Below, piece after piece: positions 45,365 through 54,999 of a stretch of 64,000 bases of DNA. The position numbers and the translations under genes are program-made. The stretch is from Streptomyces sp. NBC_01481 (lineage in GTDB: Bacteria > Actinomycetota > Actinomycetes > Streptomycetales > Streptomycetaceae): contig NZ_JAPEPT010000006.1 in the NCBI RefSeq assembly GCF_026339995.1, forward strand, positions 1 to 64,000, in the 5' to 3' direction. The notes below the pieces were generated by a model. The model was not told where the DNA came from and did not search any database. It saw nothing but the letters and a program-made list of their open reading frames with translations. Numbering within the stretch: the stretch's first letter is position 1; each line of letters begins with the position of its first letter.

Positions 45365-46045
45365 ATGGTCACCTCGCACGTCCTCACATGGGAAGTCACC
45401 GGGAGCCAGGGGTACGAGACCTCGTGGATCGAGCTCCGGGGCACGACGCTCCAGGCCCGCGGGCGCGCGGTCGGAACCCGGCCGGAGGTCTACTGGATCT
45501 CGTACGAGCTCGATACCGACGAGGACTTCGTGACCCGTGAGCTGCATGTGCGCGCCGCGACCGCCCACGGTTCGCACGAGCTGCGCCTGCTGCACGACGG
45601 CTCCGGCCGGTGGACCGCCGACGGAAAGCAGCTGCCCGAGATGGACGGCGCGCTCGACTGTGATCTTGGGCTGTGTCCGCTCACCAACACCATGCCGGTG
45701 CTGCGGCACGGGCTCCATCTGGCGCCGGGCGAGCGGACGTTCCTGATGGCCTGGGTCTCGGTGCCCGATCTGACCGTGCACGCCTCTCGACAGACGTACA
45801 CCCATCTCGGGCGAACCGACACCGGTGCGCTCGTGCGCTTCGCGTCGGGCGACTTCCGCAGCGATGTGGAGTTCGACGCGGAAGGGCTCGTGATCGACTA
45901 TCCGGGTCTGGCCCACCGCATGTCGGCAAGGTCCTGTCCGGTCGATCAGGCCGGGTCAGGGAGCGGGGTCTGGCGTGGTGCCTCGCAGGCCGGAGGATGG
46001 GGGTCCCCCCGCCGAAGGCAGGGGGAGAGCCCACGCGGAGCGTAG
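45365..46045 (+). CDS. putative glycolipid-binding domain protein, 3' end replaced by element
   Basis: A 226-residue frame whose first ~188 residues match the putative glycolipid-binding (PF06475-type) proteins: WIELRGTTLQARGRAVG, VYWISYELDTDEDFVTRELHV, LDCDLGLCPLTNTMPVLRHGL and the closing FASGDFRSDVEFDAEGLVIDYPG. The usual protein ends there. From base 45929 (residue 189) the frame runs into a MITE-like element, adding a 38-residue Gly/Arg/Ser-rich tail ending at 46045. The function (lipid or glycolipid handling) is inferred from family only. ATG 45365 follows TAGGCT (45353-45358), a possible -10, so it may be leaderless. Confidence 0.8.
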   Translation: MVTSHVLTWEVTGSQGYETSWIELRGTTLQARGRAVGTRPEVYWISYELDTDEDFVTRELHVRAATAHGSHELRLLHDGSGRWTADGKQLPEMDGALDCDLGLCPLTNTMPVLRHGLHLAPGERTFLMAWVSVPDLTVHASRQTYTHLGRTDTGALVRFASGDFRSDVEFDAEGLVIDYPGLAHRMSARSCPVDQAGSGSGVWRGASQAGGWGSPRRRQGESPRGA

Positions 46046-46117
46046 GCGACTGACGACAACGCAGCGAGGTGCCGTGCCAGGGCACGCGAGCCCGGCAAGA
46101 TCGGCCGGACAGGACCT
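45929..46117. mobile_element. MITE-like repeat element, copy 2
   Basis: A 189-bp element bounded by 27-nt inverted repeats (45929-45955 and 46091-46117, 24 of 27 match). Its internal hairpin unit (45998-46028) and core (46045-46082; GGCGACT, CGACAAC, GCGAG, TGCCAGG) are shared with the element at 32905-33133. It encodes no transposase. It overlaps the 3' end of the glycolipid-binding gene and lies just upstream of the GH4 gene. Confidence 0.75.
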
Positions 46118-46174
46118 AGGGGCGCCCCGCGACCCGAATGACCGTCGACGGGCCGGAGTGAAGGTGGTGGAGGT

Positions 46175-47515
46175 ATGAGGCTCACGATCCTCGGCGGCGG
46201 GGGCTTCCGCCTGCCGCTCGTGTACGGCGCCCTGCTCGGCGACCACGCGGAGGGCCGTATCACCCAGGTCGTCCTGCACGACGTGGCCCCGGCTCGGCTG
46301 ACCGCGATCGCACGGGTCCTCGCCGACCAGGCCGAAGGAGTGCAGGACGCGCCGCGGATCACCGTCACCACCGACCTCGACGAGGCGCTGCGCGGCGCGG
46401 ACTTCGTCTTCTCCGCCATCCGCGTCGGCGGCCTGGAGGGCCGCGCGGCCGACGAGCGGATCGCCCTGGCCGAGGACGTCCTGGGCCAGGAGACGGTCGG
46501 CGCGGGCGGCATCGCGTACGGACTGCGCACCGTCCCGGTCGCCGTCGACATCGCACGCCGGGTCACCCGGCTCGCCCCCGACGCCTGGGTCATCAACTTC
46601 ACCAACCCGGCCGGTCTTGTCACCGAGGCCATGGCCCGCCACCTCGGCGACCGGGTCATCGGCATCTGCGACTCGCCCGTGGGACTCGGCCGCCGGGTCG
46701 CCCATGCCCTGGGCGCGGATCCCGCAACGGTTTCGCTCGACTACGCCGGCCTCAACCATCTTGGCTGGCTGCGCGGCCTGCGCGTCGACGGCCGCGACGA
46801 GCTCCCCCGGCTGCTCGCCGACGCCGAACTGCTCGGCTCCTTCGAGGAGGGCAGGCTCTTCGGCGCGGACTGGCTCCAGTCGCTGGGCGCGATCCCCAAC
46901 GAGTATCTGCACTACTACTACTTCAACCGCGAGGCGGTACGCGCCTATCAGGAGGCCGAACAGACCCGCGGCGCCTTCCTCCGGCAGCAACAAGCCACGT
47001 TCTACGCGGAGATGGAGCGGCCCGGCACCCCGGCGCTCGCGACCTGGGACCGCACCCGCGCCGAGCGCGAGGCCACCTACATGGCACACAACCGCGAGGC
47101 CGCGGGCGCGGGTGAGCGCGACGCGAGCGACCTGGAGTCCGGCGGCTACGAGAAGGTCGCCCTCGCCCTGATGCGGGCCATCGCCCAGGACCGGCGGACC
47201 ACGCTCATCCTCAATGTCCGTAACCGCGCCACCCTTTCGGTGCTGGACGAGGCGGCGGTGGTCGAGGTGCCGTGCTCCGTCGACGCGAACGGCGCGCATC
47301 CACTCCCCGTGTCCCCGCTGCCGCTCCACGCCACCGGTCTGGTCTGCGCCGTCAAGGCCGTCGAACGCGAAGTGCTCGCCGCGGCCGACAGCGGCTCGCG
47401 CGCCACCGCGGTGAAGGCCTTCGCCCTGCACCCGCTCGTCGATTCCGTGACCGTCGCCCGCCGACTCGTCGACGGCTACACCCGCGTCCACCCCGCGCTC
47501 GCGTATCTGAGGTAG
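46175..47515 (+). CDS. glycoside hydrolase family 4 (6-phospho-beta-glucosidase-like)
   Basis: A 446-residue GH4 enzyme that cleaves glycosides by an NAD/metal-dependent redox mechanism. Seen are the Rossmann start ILGGGGFRLP (5-14), VFSAIRVGGLEGR, QETVGAGGIAYGLR, INFTNPAGLVTEAM, ICDSPVGLGRR (metal-ligand Cys about 166) and NHLGWLRG (about 192). It most resembles 6-phospho-beta-glucosidases, though the sugar cannot be fixed. GGTGGTGGAGGT precedes ATG 46175. A GH38 mannosidase gene follows 10 nt later, so the two act in one glycan pathway. Confidence 0.93.
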   Translation: MRLTILGGGGFRLPLVYGALLGDHAEGRITQVVLHDVAPARLTAIARVLADQAEGVQDAPRITVTTDLDEALRGADFVFSAIRVGGLEGRAADERIALAEDVLGQETVGAGGIAYGLRTVPVAVDIARRVTRLAPDAWVINFTNPAGLVTEAMARHLGDRVIGICDSPVGLGRRVAHALGADPATVSLDYAGLNHLGWLRGLRVDGRDELPRLLADAELLGSFEEGRLFGADWLQSLGAIPNEYLHYYYFNREAVRAYQEAEQTRGAFLRQQQATFYAEMERPGTPALATWDRTRAEREATYMAHNREAAGAGERDASDLESGGYEKVALALMRAIAQDRRTTLILNVRNRATLSVLDEAAVVEVPCSVDANGAHPLPVSPLPLHATGLVCAVKAVEREVLAAADSGSRATAVKAFALHPLVDSVTVARRLVDGYTRVHPALAYLR

Positions 47516-47525
47516 GAGCCCGCAC

Positions 47526-50500
47526 ATGCATGACGAACGCCGACGCATCGAGGAGCGCGTCGCACGCATCCTGGAGCAGCGCATCCAGCCCGCCGTCTAC
47601 GCCACGACCCTCCCCCTCGCCGTCGCGTCATGGGAAGCGCCGGACGAGCCGGTGCCCTTCGCCGAGGCGGCGTCCCAGACGTACGAGCCCTTCGCCATGG
47701 GCACCCGGTGGGGGCCGCCGTGGGGCACGACCTGGTTCCGGGTCCGCGGCGAGGTCCCCGCCGCGTGGGCGGGGCGCCGCGTCGAGACCGTCTTCGACCT
47801 CGGCTTCGTCGGCGGCTCGCCCGGTACTCAGGCCGAGGCCCTGGTCCACACCCTGGACGGCAGCCCGCTCAAGGCAGTCAACCCACAGAACCAGTACGTA
47901 CCGGTCGCCCGTCCGGCGGCGGGCGGGGAGCGGGTCGACTACCTCATCGAGGCCGCGTCCAACCCCGACATCCTCGCCGACGGCTTCGTCCCGACCTCCC
48001 TCGGCGACAAGGCGACGGCGGGCCGTGAGCCGTTGTACGCCTTCGCCCGCGCCGATCTCGCCGTACTGGACGAGGAGGTGTGGCACCTCGGGCTCGATAT
48101 TCAGGTACTGCGTGAACTGATGCTGGAGCTCGGCGAGCACGAGCCGCGACGGCACGAGATCACGCAAGCCCTCGACCACGCGCTCGACGCCCTGGACCTG
48201 GACGACATCTCCGGCACGGCAGCGGATGTTCGGGAGCTGCTGCGGCCGGTGCTCACCCGGCCCGCGCACGCGAGCGCGCACATCATGTCGGCGGTCGGCC
48301 ACGCCCATATCGACACTGCCTGGCTCTGGCCGATCCGCGAGACCAAGCGCAAGACCTCCCGCACCTTCTCGAACGTCACGGCGCTGGCGGAGGAGTACGA
48401 GGAGTTCGTCTTCGCCTGCTCGCAGGCCCAGCAGTACGCATGGGTCCGCGACCACTACCCCAAGGTGTGGGAGCGCATCAAGAAGGCCGTCGCGGACGGT
48501 CAGTGGGCACCCGTCGGCGGCATGTGGGTGGAGTCCGACGGCAACCTGCCCGGCGGCGAGGCCGTCGCCCGCCAGTTCGTCCACGGCAAGCGCTTCTTCA
48601 TCGAGCACTTCGGCATCGAGACGAAGGGCGTCTGGCTGCCGGACTCCTTCGGCTACAACGCGGCATATCCGCAACTGGCGAAGCTGGCGGGCAACGAGTG
48701 GTTCCTCACCCAGAAACTGTCCTGGAACCAGACCAACAAGCTGCCCCACCACTCGTTCTGGTGGGAGGGCATCGACGGCTCGCGGATCTTCACGCACTTC
48801 CCGCCGGTGGACACGTACAACGCGGAGTTTTCCGGCAGTCAGATGGCGCACGCGGTCCGCAACTACCAGGACAAGGGCCGCGGTACGCGCTCGCTCGCGC
48901 CGTTCGGGCACGGCGACGGCGGTGGCGGGCCCACCCGCGAGATGATGGAGCGCGCCCGTCGGCTGTCCGACCTCGAAGGCTCCGCCAGGGTCCGGGTCGA
49001 GCACCCGGACGCCTTCTTCGCCGCGGCCCGGGAGGAGATCCCGGCCGACCAGGTCTGGTCCGGCGAGCTCTATCTGGAACTGCACCGCGCCACGTACACC
49101 TCGCAGGCCCGCACCAAGCAGGGCAACAGGCGCAGCGAACACCGGCTGCGGGAGGCCGAGTTGTGGGCGACGGCGGCCGCTCTGCACGCCCCGGGCTACG
49201 CCTATCCGTACGAGCATCTTGACCGGCTGTGGAAGACGGTGCTGCTGCACCAGTTCCACGACATCCTGCCGGGTTCGTCGATCGCCTGGGTGCACCGGGA
49301 GGCGGAGGCGGAGTACGCGCGGGTGGCGCGGGAGTTGGAGGCGCTGACGTCCGAGGCGCTGGCCGCGCTCGGCGAGGGCACCCCCTATGTGTTCAACACC
49401 AGTCCGCGCGCCCGCGCCGAAGTGATCACGGGCCCGGACGGCGACGTCGTCTACACCGAGGTCCCCGCCGGCGGCAGCGCCCCGCTGGGCACCGGGACGG
49501 CCCCGCGGCCCGTCTCGGCGGCGGACCGCGTCCTCGACAACGGCCTGGTCCGCGTGGAGTTCGCCGAGGACGGCACCCTGGCGTCCGTACGCGATCTCGT
49601 CGCCGGCCGCGAAGTCCTCGCCGGGCCCGGCAATCTGCTGCGGCTGCACAGTGACCTGCCCAACTACTGGGACGCCTGGGACATCGACAAGCACTACAGG
49701 AACCGCTACACCGACCTGCTCGACGCCGAGTCGGTCGCCGTGGTCGAAAACGGTCCGCTCCGCGGCGCGGTACGGATCGAGCGCGCCTTCGGCAGGGGCT
49801 CGCGCATCGTCCAGACCGTCACGGTCCGGGCCGGCAGCCGCCGTATCGACGTCGAGACCGAGATCGACTGGCACGAGGCCGAGAAGATCCTCAAAGCCGC
49901 CTTCCCGGTCGACGTCCGCGCCGAACGGTCCACGGCGGAGATCCAGTTCGGCCATGTCCACCGCCCGACCCATACCAACACCAGCTGGGAAGCGGCCCGT
50001 TTCGAGGTCTCCGGACACCGTTGGGTGCATGTCGGCGAGCCGGGCTACGGCGTCGCGGTCATCAATGACTCGACGTACGGACACGACGTCACCCGCACCA
50101 CCCGCGACGACGGCGGGACGACCACCACGGTCCGCCTCAGCCTGGTCCGGGCACCCCGCGTCCCGGACCCCGGGGCCGACCAGGGCATGCACCGCTTCAC
50201 CTACGCGCTGCTGCCGGGCGCCACGGTCGAGGACGCGATCGCGGAGGGGTACGCCCTCAATCTGCCGCTGCGCGTGGCGGAGGCGGGCCGGAGCATCGAG
50301 CCGCTGGTGAGCAGCGACAACCCGGCCGTGACGGTCGAGGCGGTGAAGCTCGCGGACGACCGCTCGGGCGATGTGGTCGTGCGGCTCTACGAGTCCCACG
50401 GCGGCCGGGCGCACGCGACGCTGCGCACAGGCTTCCCGCTGGCCGGGGTGCGGATCACGGATCTGCTGGAGCGTCCACTGCCGGACGAGCCGTTGTCCGA

Positions 50501-50570
50501 GGGGGACGACGGCTCGGTGGCGCTGACGCTGCGGCCGTTCCAGATCCTCACGCTTCGGCTGAATCGCTAG
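47526..50570 (+). CDS. alpha-mannosidase, glycoside hydrolase family 38
   Basis: A 1014-residue GH38 alpha-mannosidase, normal length. The zinc-binding motif is GHAHIDTAWLW with H259, H261 and D263; the probable nucleophile is D373 in WLPDSFGYN. A later HQFHDILPGSSI region (about 577-588) and the long beta-rich C-terminal part also fit the family. No signal peptide, so it acts on internalised mannosides. It starts 10 nt after the GH4 gene. Its TAG stop shares CTAG (50567-50570) with the stop of the converging LPMO gene. Confidence 0.94.
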   Translation: MHDERRRIEERVARILEQRIQPAVYATTLPLAVASWEAPDEPVPFAEAASQTYEPFAMGTRWGPPWGTTWFRVRGEVPAAWAGRRVETVFDLGFVGGSPGTQAEALVHTLDGSPLKAVNPQNQYVPVARPAAGGERVDYLIEAASNPDILADGFVPTSLGDKATAGREPLYAFARADLAVLDEEVWHLGLDIQVLRELMLELGEHEPRRHEITQALDHALDALDLDDISGTAADVRELLRPVLTRPAHASAHIMSAVGHAHIDTAWLWPIRETKRKTSRTFSNVTALAEEYEEFVFACSQAQQYAWVRDHYPKVWERIKKAVADGQWAPVGGMWVESDGNLPGGEAVARQFVHGKRFFIEHFGIETKGVWLPDSFGYNAAYPQLAKLAGNEWFLTQKLSWNQTNKLPHHSFWWEGIDGSRIFTHFPPVDTYNAEFSGSQMAHAVRNYQDKGRGTRSLAPFGHGDGGGGPTREMMERARRLSDLEGSARVRVEHPDAFFAAAREEIPADQVWSGELYLELHRATYTSQARTKQGNRRSEHRLREAELWATAAALHAPGYAYPYEHLDRLWKTVLLHQFHDILPGSSIAWVHREAEAEYARVARELEALTSEALAALGEGTPYVFNTSPRARAEVITGPDGDVVYTEVPAGGSAPLGTGTAPRPVSAADRVLDNGLVRVEFAEDGTLASVRDLVAGREVLAGPGNLLRLHSDLPNYWDAWDIDKHYRNRYTDLLDAESVAVVENGPLRGAVRIERAFGRGSRIVQTVTVRAGSRRIDVETEIDWHEAEKILKAAFPVDVRAERSTAEIQFGHVHRPTHTNTSWEAARFEVSGHRWVHVGEPGYGVAVINDSTYGHDVTRTTRDDGGTTTTVRLSLVRAPRVPDPGADQGMHRFTYALLPGATVEDAIAEGYALNLPLRVAEAGRSIEPLVSSDNPAVTVEAVKLADDRSGDVVVRLYESHGGRAHATLRTGFPLAGVRITDLLERPLPDEPLSEGDDGSVALTLRPFQILTLRLNR

Positions 50571-51511
50571 CGCGTGGCCCGGCGCCTGAGGACCACCGAC
50601 AGGACCACCGCGAGCAGCGCCAGTACGGACGCCGCCCCGCCGATCAGCACGGCTGAGTCGTTCGCCCGCTGCGCCGTGGCCGCGGCGGAACGGCCGATGG
50701 GCTCGGCGGGCGGCTGGGCGGCCTGCTGCCCGCCCACAGGGACGTCGGTGGGTGACGCCTCCCTGGTGGGGGCCTGGCTCGGCGGCACCTCGGCCGGCGC
50801 GGTTTCGGCGGGCGGGGCCACGCTCGGCCCGGTGTCGCCCTGCTGGCTGTCGTTCGACTCCTCGTGGTCGGCCATCACCACGTCGGAGCACGAGTAGTAC
50901 GTGTCCGGAGTGCTGGAGTTCCGCCAGATCGTGTACAGAACGTGACGGCCGGTGAGCCCCTCGGGCAGCCTGCCGGAAATCCGGTAGGCACCGCCCCTCA
51001 GCTCCGGGTTTCTGGCCTTCGCGAACGGCACGGACTGGAGGTCGTCCCACGTCAACGGTTCGGCGGGATCGTAGCTCTGCCTGGTGAGATACAGGCTGAA
51101 GGTTCCCTCGTGCGGGATCGTCGACCGATAGGTGAGCGTGAACGCGGATCCGGCCCTCAGGGGCGTCGCCGGCCAGTCCGTACGGGGGAGGTCCAGGCCC
51201 TTGTACGCGTCGAGACCCGCGCTGCACAGCTGTCCGTCCGGGATGAACTGCCGGTCTCTGCCGCGGACGTCGGCGACGCGCAGGTTGTCCCAGTCCTCGA
51301 ACGCCGATCCGCCGTTGACGGCGATGGCGGCCCGGCAGGCCGCCGACGCCCGCTGCACGCCCTCGGAGCTGCATGCGGCGACCCGGCTGACGGGATCGGT
51401 CGGCGCGCCGTGCGCCTGGGCGGCGCCGGCGGCGGCGAGGGTGACGGTGAGTGCAAGGGGCACGGCACCGACGAGCGCGACGGCAGCGACAGTGCGACGA
51501 TGGTCTATCAT
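50567..51511 (-). CDS. AA10 lytic polysaccharide monooxygenase with C-terminal membrane anchor
   Basis: A 314-residue secreted copper enzyme that oxidatively cleaves chitin or cellulose. The signal peptide (1-33) ends AQA and leaves H34 at the mature N-terminus, the first histidine of the copper brace; the second is in TIPHEGTF. Other AA10 marks are SRVAACSSEG, DWDNLRVADV and HVLYTIWRNSSTPDTYYSCSDV. After residue 205 comes an acidic/Pro-rich linker, then a hydrophobic helix (VLIGGAASVLALLAVVLSVVL) with an RRRATR tail, so it is held on the cell surface. No LPxTG-type sortase motif is seen. ATG 51511 is chosen for GGAGG upstream and a normal signal peptide. Confidence 0.9.
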   Translation of the reverse strand: MIDHRRTVAAVALVGAVPLALTVTLAAAGAAQAHGAPTDPVSRVAACSSEGVQRASAACRAAIAVNGGSAFEDWDNLRVADVRGRDRQFIPDGQLCSAGLDAYKGLDLPRTDWPATPLRAGSAFTLTYRSTIPHEGTFSLYLTRQSYDPAEPLTWDDLQSVPFAKARNPELRGGAYRISGRLPEGLTGRHVLYTIWRNSSTPDTYYSCSDVVMADHEESNDSQQGDTGPSVAPPAETAPAEVPPSQAPTREASPTDVPVGGQQAAQPPAEPIGRSAAATAQRANDSAVLIGGAASVLALLAVVLSVVLRRRATR

Positions 51512-51728
51512 CCGCGGCAGACCTCCTGGGTGGGCGGGGTGGCCTGCCGTGTAGTACGACATCGCCCGGCGTAGCGTTCATTACGGGCCACAACCCGAGC
51601 GGAACGGCCGAAGATCCGTAGAACCGCGCAGGTGGCCGGTTCCGCCCCCGCGCCCTACCGGCCAGCACCGGACGTCGGATAGACGTTCCCGCGCAGGGCT
51701 GTTCCCCCAAACCGCGGAGGTATGCCGC

Positions 51729-52559
51729 ATGAACCGAGGACGGACGAGCACCACGACACCCGGCAAGAGCCGCTTCGACGACATCTACAACCGGCCCGAT
51801 CCGCGCGCCTACTTCCGCCGGCTCGCCCCGCTGCAGTACGAGATTCCGCATCAGGCCCAGGACCCGTTCCGCAGGGCCCGGGCCGACCGGGCCGCGACCG
51901 GGGACACCGGCGGCCCCGTCACGGTCCTCGATCTGTGCTGCTCGTACGGCATCAACGCCGCGCTCCTCAACCACGACCTCACGCTCGCCGAGCTGTACGC
52001 CCACTACACGGGCCCAGAGACGCAATCCCTCACCACCGCCGAACTCATCGACCTGGACAAGGAGTTCTACGCCTCGCGGCGCCGCGAGGACGCGACTCCC
52101 GCGATCGGTCTCGACGCCGCGGACCAGGCCGTGCGCTATGCCCTGGCCGTCGGCCTGCTCGACGAGGGGTACGCCGAGAACCTGGAGCAGCACGCGCCCG
52201 GTGAGCAGCTGAGGCGCGCCGTCGCGGGCACCGGGCTGATAACGGTCACCGGAGGCATCGGCTACATCACCCGCCGTACCTTCGAAGCACTGCTGGAGTG
52301 TGCCGAGATACCCCTCTGGGTCACCGCGTTCGTCCTGCGGACCGTCGACTACGAGCCGGTGATCTCCGCTCTGGCCGACTTCGGTCTTGCCACCGAGACG
52401 GACCCGGCGCACACATATCCGCAGCGGCTGTTCACCGGTTCGGCGGAACAGCGCAATGCCGTCGAGCAGGCCCGTCTGCTGGGTCACGACCCGGCGGGCC
52501 TTGAGGCCGAAGGCCGCTACTACACGCGGCTGTACCAGTCCCGCCCCCGCGCTGCCTGA
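51729..52559 (+). CDS. class I SAM-dependent methyltransferase-like protein
   Basis: A 276-residue protein with a Rossmann-type start of motif I, VLDLCCSYGINAALLNHDLT (about residues 65-84), where the usual GxGxG is DLCCSYG. A second half has VTGGIGYITRRTFEALLE and PLWVTAFVLRTVDYEP. It resembles conserved Streptomyces proteins annotated as class I methyltransferases; substrate unknown, and the altered glycine loop makes catalysis uncertain. CGGAGG precedes the ATG. The FHA-ABC gene follows after 68 bp. Confidence 0.72.
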   Translation: MNRGRTSTTTPGKSRFDDIYNRPDPRAYFRRLAPLQYEIPHQAQDPFRRARADRAATGDTGGPVTVLDLCCSYGINAALLNHDLTLAELYAHYTGPETQSLTTAELIDLDKEFYASRRREDATPAIGLDAADQAVRYALAVGLLDEGYAENLEQHAPGEQLRRAVAGTGLITVTGGIGYITRRTFEALLECAEIPLWVTAFVLRTVDYEPVISALADFGLATETDPAHTYPQRLFTGSAEQRNAVEQARLLGHDPAGLEAEGRYYTRLYQSRPRAA

Positions 52560-52627
52560 CCGGGCGCAGATCGCCGGCCACGGATCGCGGGCGGGCGCAG
52601 ACGGGGAGCAATCGCTAGAATTCGAAC

Positions 52628-54985
52628 ATGGGAGAGCGGCCTGTCGCGCCGACTGCGCCCGAACTCGTCCTCGAAACCGACGCGGGCTCCACGGTGATGA
52701 GTCCGAGCCGGGACTATCACGTCGGGCGCGACCCCTTGAGCGACATCGTCATCGACGATGCCCGGGTGTCCTGGCACCACGCGGTGCTGCGGCCCGAAGC
52801 CGGGCACTGGACGATCGAGGACGAAGACAGCACCAACGGCACGTACGCCGACGGCCGTCGGATCCACGAATGGGGTGTCGGTCCGGGCAGCGTCATCAGG
52901 TTCGGCAATCCCGCGAACGGACCGCGAGCTGTTCTGATCGGCCGGGATCCCCCGGCCGCCGTACTGCGGGGGCCGGACCGCCCGTCGCAGGTCTCCATGC
53001 CGTCCGCGACGGGCACGTTCCGGCAGCCGACCACGGTACGGCCGCTGCCGGTGCGCACCGTACGCATCGGGCGCGGCACCGACAACGAGCTGGTCATCGA
53101 CGATCTGGTCGTCTCGCGCAGGCACGCGGAGCTGCAGGCACATCCGGACGGCACGTACGAGATCGTCGACCTCGGCTCGCACAACGGCACCTACCTCAAC
53201 GGCCAGCCGGTCGACCGTGCGCCCGTTCTGCCCGGTGACATCGTCGGCATCGGCCACTCCGCCTTCTGTCTCGTCGGCGACGAACTGCAGGAGTACGTCG
53301 ACACCGGCGAGATCTCGCTCGACGTCCAGGACCTGGCGGTGTCGGTGGACCGGGGCCGCAAAACACTGCTCGACCATGTGTCGTTTCCGGTGGGCGAGAA
53401 GTGCCTGCTCGCCGTGGTGGGCCCCAGCGGCGCCGGCAAGTCCACGCTGCTCAACGCGCTCACCGGCCTGCGGCCCGCCGACCAGGGCACCGTCCTGTAC
53501 GACGGACGCGACCTGTACCGCGACTACGCGGAGTTGCGCCAGCGCATCGGACTCGTACCGCAGGACGACATCCTGCACTCGCAGCTCGGTGTGCGCCGGG
53601 CTCTGGGCTACGCGGCCGAACTGCGCTTTCCGCAGGACACCGCGAAGGCCGAACGGCAGGCCAGGGTGGCCGAGGTGGTGCGTGAGCTGGGCCTGGAGCA
53701 GCGGGTCGGTCAGCCGATCCACAGCCTGTCCGGCGGCCAGCGCAAGCGGGTCAGTGTGGCCCTTGAGCTGCTGACGAAGCCCTCGCTCCTCTTCCTCGAC
53801 GAGCCGACCTCCGGACTCGACCCCGGCATGGACCGCTCGGTCATGCGGATGCTCCGCGGCCTCGCCGACGACGGTCGCACCGTCATCGTCGTCACGCACA
53901 GCGTCCTCAGCCTGGATGTCTGCGACCGGCTGCTGGTGCTGGCGCCCGGTGGCCGGATCGCCTACTACGGGCCGCCGGACGACGCGCTGGCCTTCTTCGG
54001 CTTCGAGGAGTGGCCGGAGGCGTTCGAGGCCTTCGAGAACGACCAGGACCGGGACTGGGCGGGTACCTACCGCGAGTCGCCCTTCCACCGGCAGTACATC
54101 GCGAACTCCACGACGCAGCCGGTGCTGCCGCAGGACCAGGTGGCCGCCCAGGTCGCGCCGCCGCCGAAGGCACAGAGCTGGGGGACACAGTTGTGGACCC
54201 TGGTGCGCCGGTACGCGGCCGCGCTCGGCGCCGACCGGACCTTCCTCGTCATCATGGTCGCGCTGCCCTTCGTGATGGGCGCGATGACCCGCGCCCTGGC
54301 CGGCAGCACGCTGACCCAGGAGACGGCGATGAACGCGCTGCTCATCCTGTGCGTGGGCGGCGTGCTGACGGGAGCGGCCAACGCCGTGCGGGAGCTGGTC
54401 AAGGAACGCGTCATCTACCAGCGCGAACGCGCCGTCGGGCTGTCCAGATCCGCGTATCTGATGTCCAAGGTCGTGGTGCTCGGCACGATCACCGTGCTGC
54501 AGGCCATCGTCCTGACCCTGGTCGGGCTCGTCGGGGTCGACCTCTCCGCGCCGGGCGGTGAAGGGGTGCTGATGCCGCCCCTCGTGGAGATCACCCTGGC
54601 CGTGGCACTGCTGTCCTTCACCGCGATGATGCTCGGCCTGCTGGTCTCCGCGCTGGTGCGCAAGGAAGAGGTCACGATGCCTCTGCTGGTGCTCCTTGCC
54701 ATCGTCCAGGTCGTGTTCTGCGGCGCGCTGTTGAAGCTGGACGGGGTCCCCGGGGTCGAGCAGCTTGCGTGGCTGGTGCCCTCCCGGTGGGCGCTGGGGG
54801 CGATGGCGGGAACGATCGGGCTGCACCGGATCGTCCCGGGCAAGCTGACGACCGATCCGCTCTTCGAGCACGACAGCGCGGTGTGGCTGCTCAACATGGG
54901 CATGATGGTGGTCCTCTCCGTCGTCTTCGGCTACGCGGTCGCGAAGCTGCTGCGCCGCCATGAACCCGCCATCATGCGGAAGTAG
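52628..54985 (+). CDS. FHA-domain ABC transporter (ATP-binding plus permease fusion)
   Basis: A 785-residue protein with two FHA phosphothreonine-binding domains (about 20-95, WHHAVLR and DSTNGTYADG; about 140-215, SRRHAEL and SHNGTYLNG), an ABC ATPase (about 235-460) and six membrane helices (about 530-785). Walker A is GPSGAGKS at 265-272, signature LSGGQ at 367-371, Walker B LFLDEPT with D391 and E392. This is the ABCG-like half-transporter layout with N-terminal FHA domains, likely dimerising. It is followed by an SH3-like gene and a Ser/Thr kinase, so transport may be switched by phosphorylation (inference). Confidence 0.92.
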   Translation: MGERPVAPTAPELVLETDAGSTVMSPSRDYHVGRDPLSDIVIDDARVSWHHAVLRPEAGHWTIEDEDSTNGTYADGRRIHEWGVGPGSVIRFGNPANGPRAVLIGRDPPAAVLRGPDRPSQVSMPSATGTFRQPTTVRPLPVRTVRIGRGTDNELVIDDLVVSRRHAELQAHPDGTYEIVDLGSHNGTYLNGQPVDRAPVLPGDIVGIGHSAFCLVGDELQEYVDTGEISLDVQDLAVSVDRGRKTLLDHVSFPVGEKCLLAVVGPSGAGKSTLLNALTGLRPADQGTVLYDGRDLYRDYAELRQRIGLVPQDDILHSQLGVRRALGYAAELRFPQDTAKAERQARVAEVVRELGLEQRVGQPIHSLSGGQRKRVSVALELLTKPSLLFLDEPTSGLDPGMDRSVMRMLRGLADDGRTVIVVTHSVLSLDVCDRLLVLAPGGRIAYYGPPDDALAFFGFEEWPEAFEAFENDQDRDWAGTYRESPFHRQYIANSTTQPVLPQDQVAAQVAPPPKAQSWGTQLWTLVRRYAAALGADRTFLVIMVALPFVMGAMTRALAGSTLTQETAMNALLILCVGGVLTGAANAVRELVKERVIYQRERAVGLSRSAYLMSKVVVLGTITVLQAIVLTLVGLVGVDLSAPGGEGVLMPPLVEITLAVALLSFTAMMLGLLVSALVRKEEVTMPLLVLLAIVQVVFCGALLKLDGVPGVEQLAWLVPSRWALGAMAGTIGLHRIVPGKLTTDPLFEHDSAVWLLNMGMMVVLSVVFGYAVAKLLRRHEPAIMRK

Positions 54986-54999
54986 GGGCGGGGTCACTG

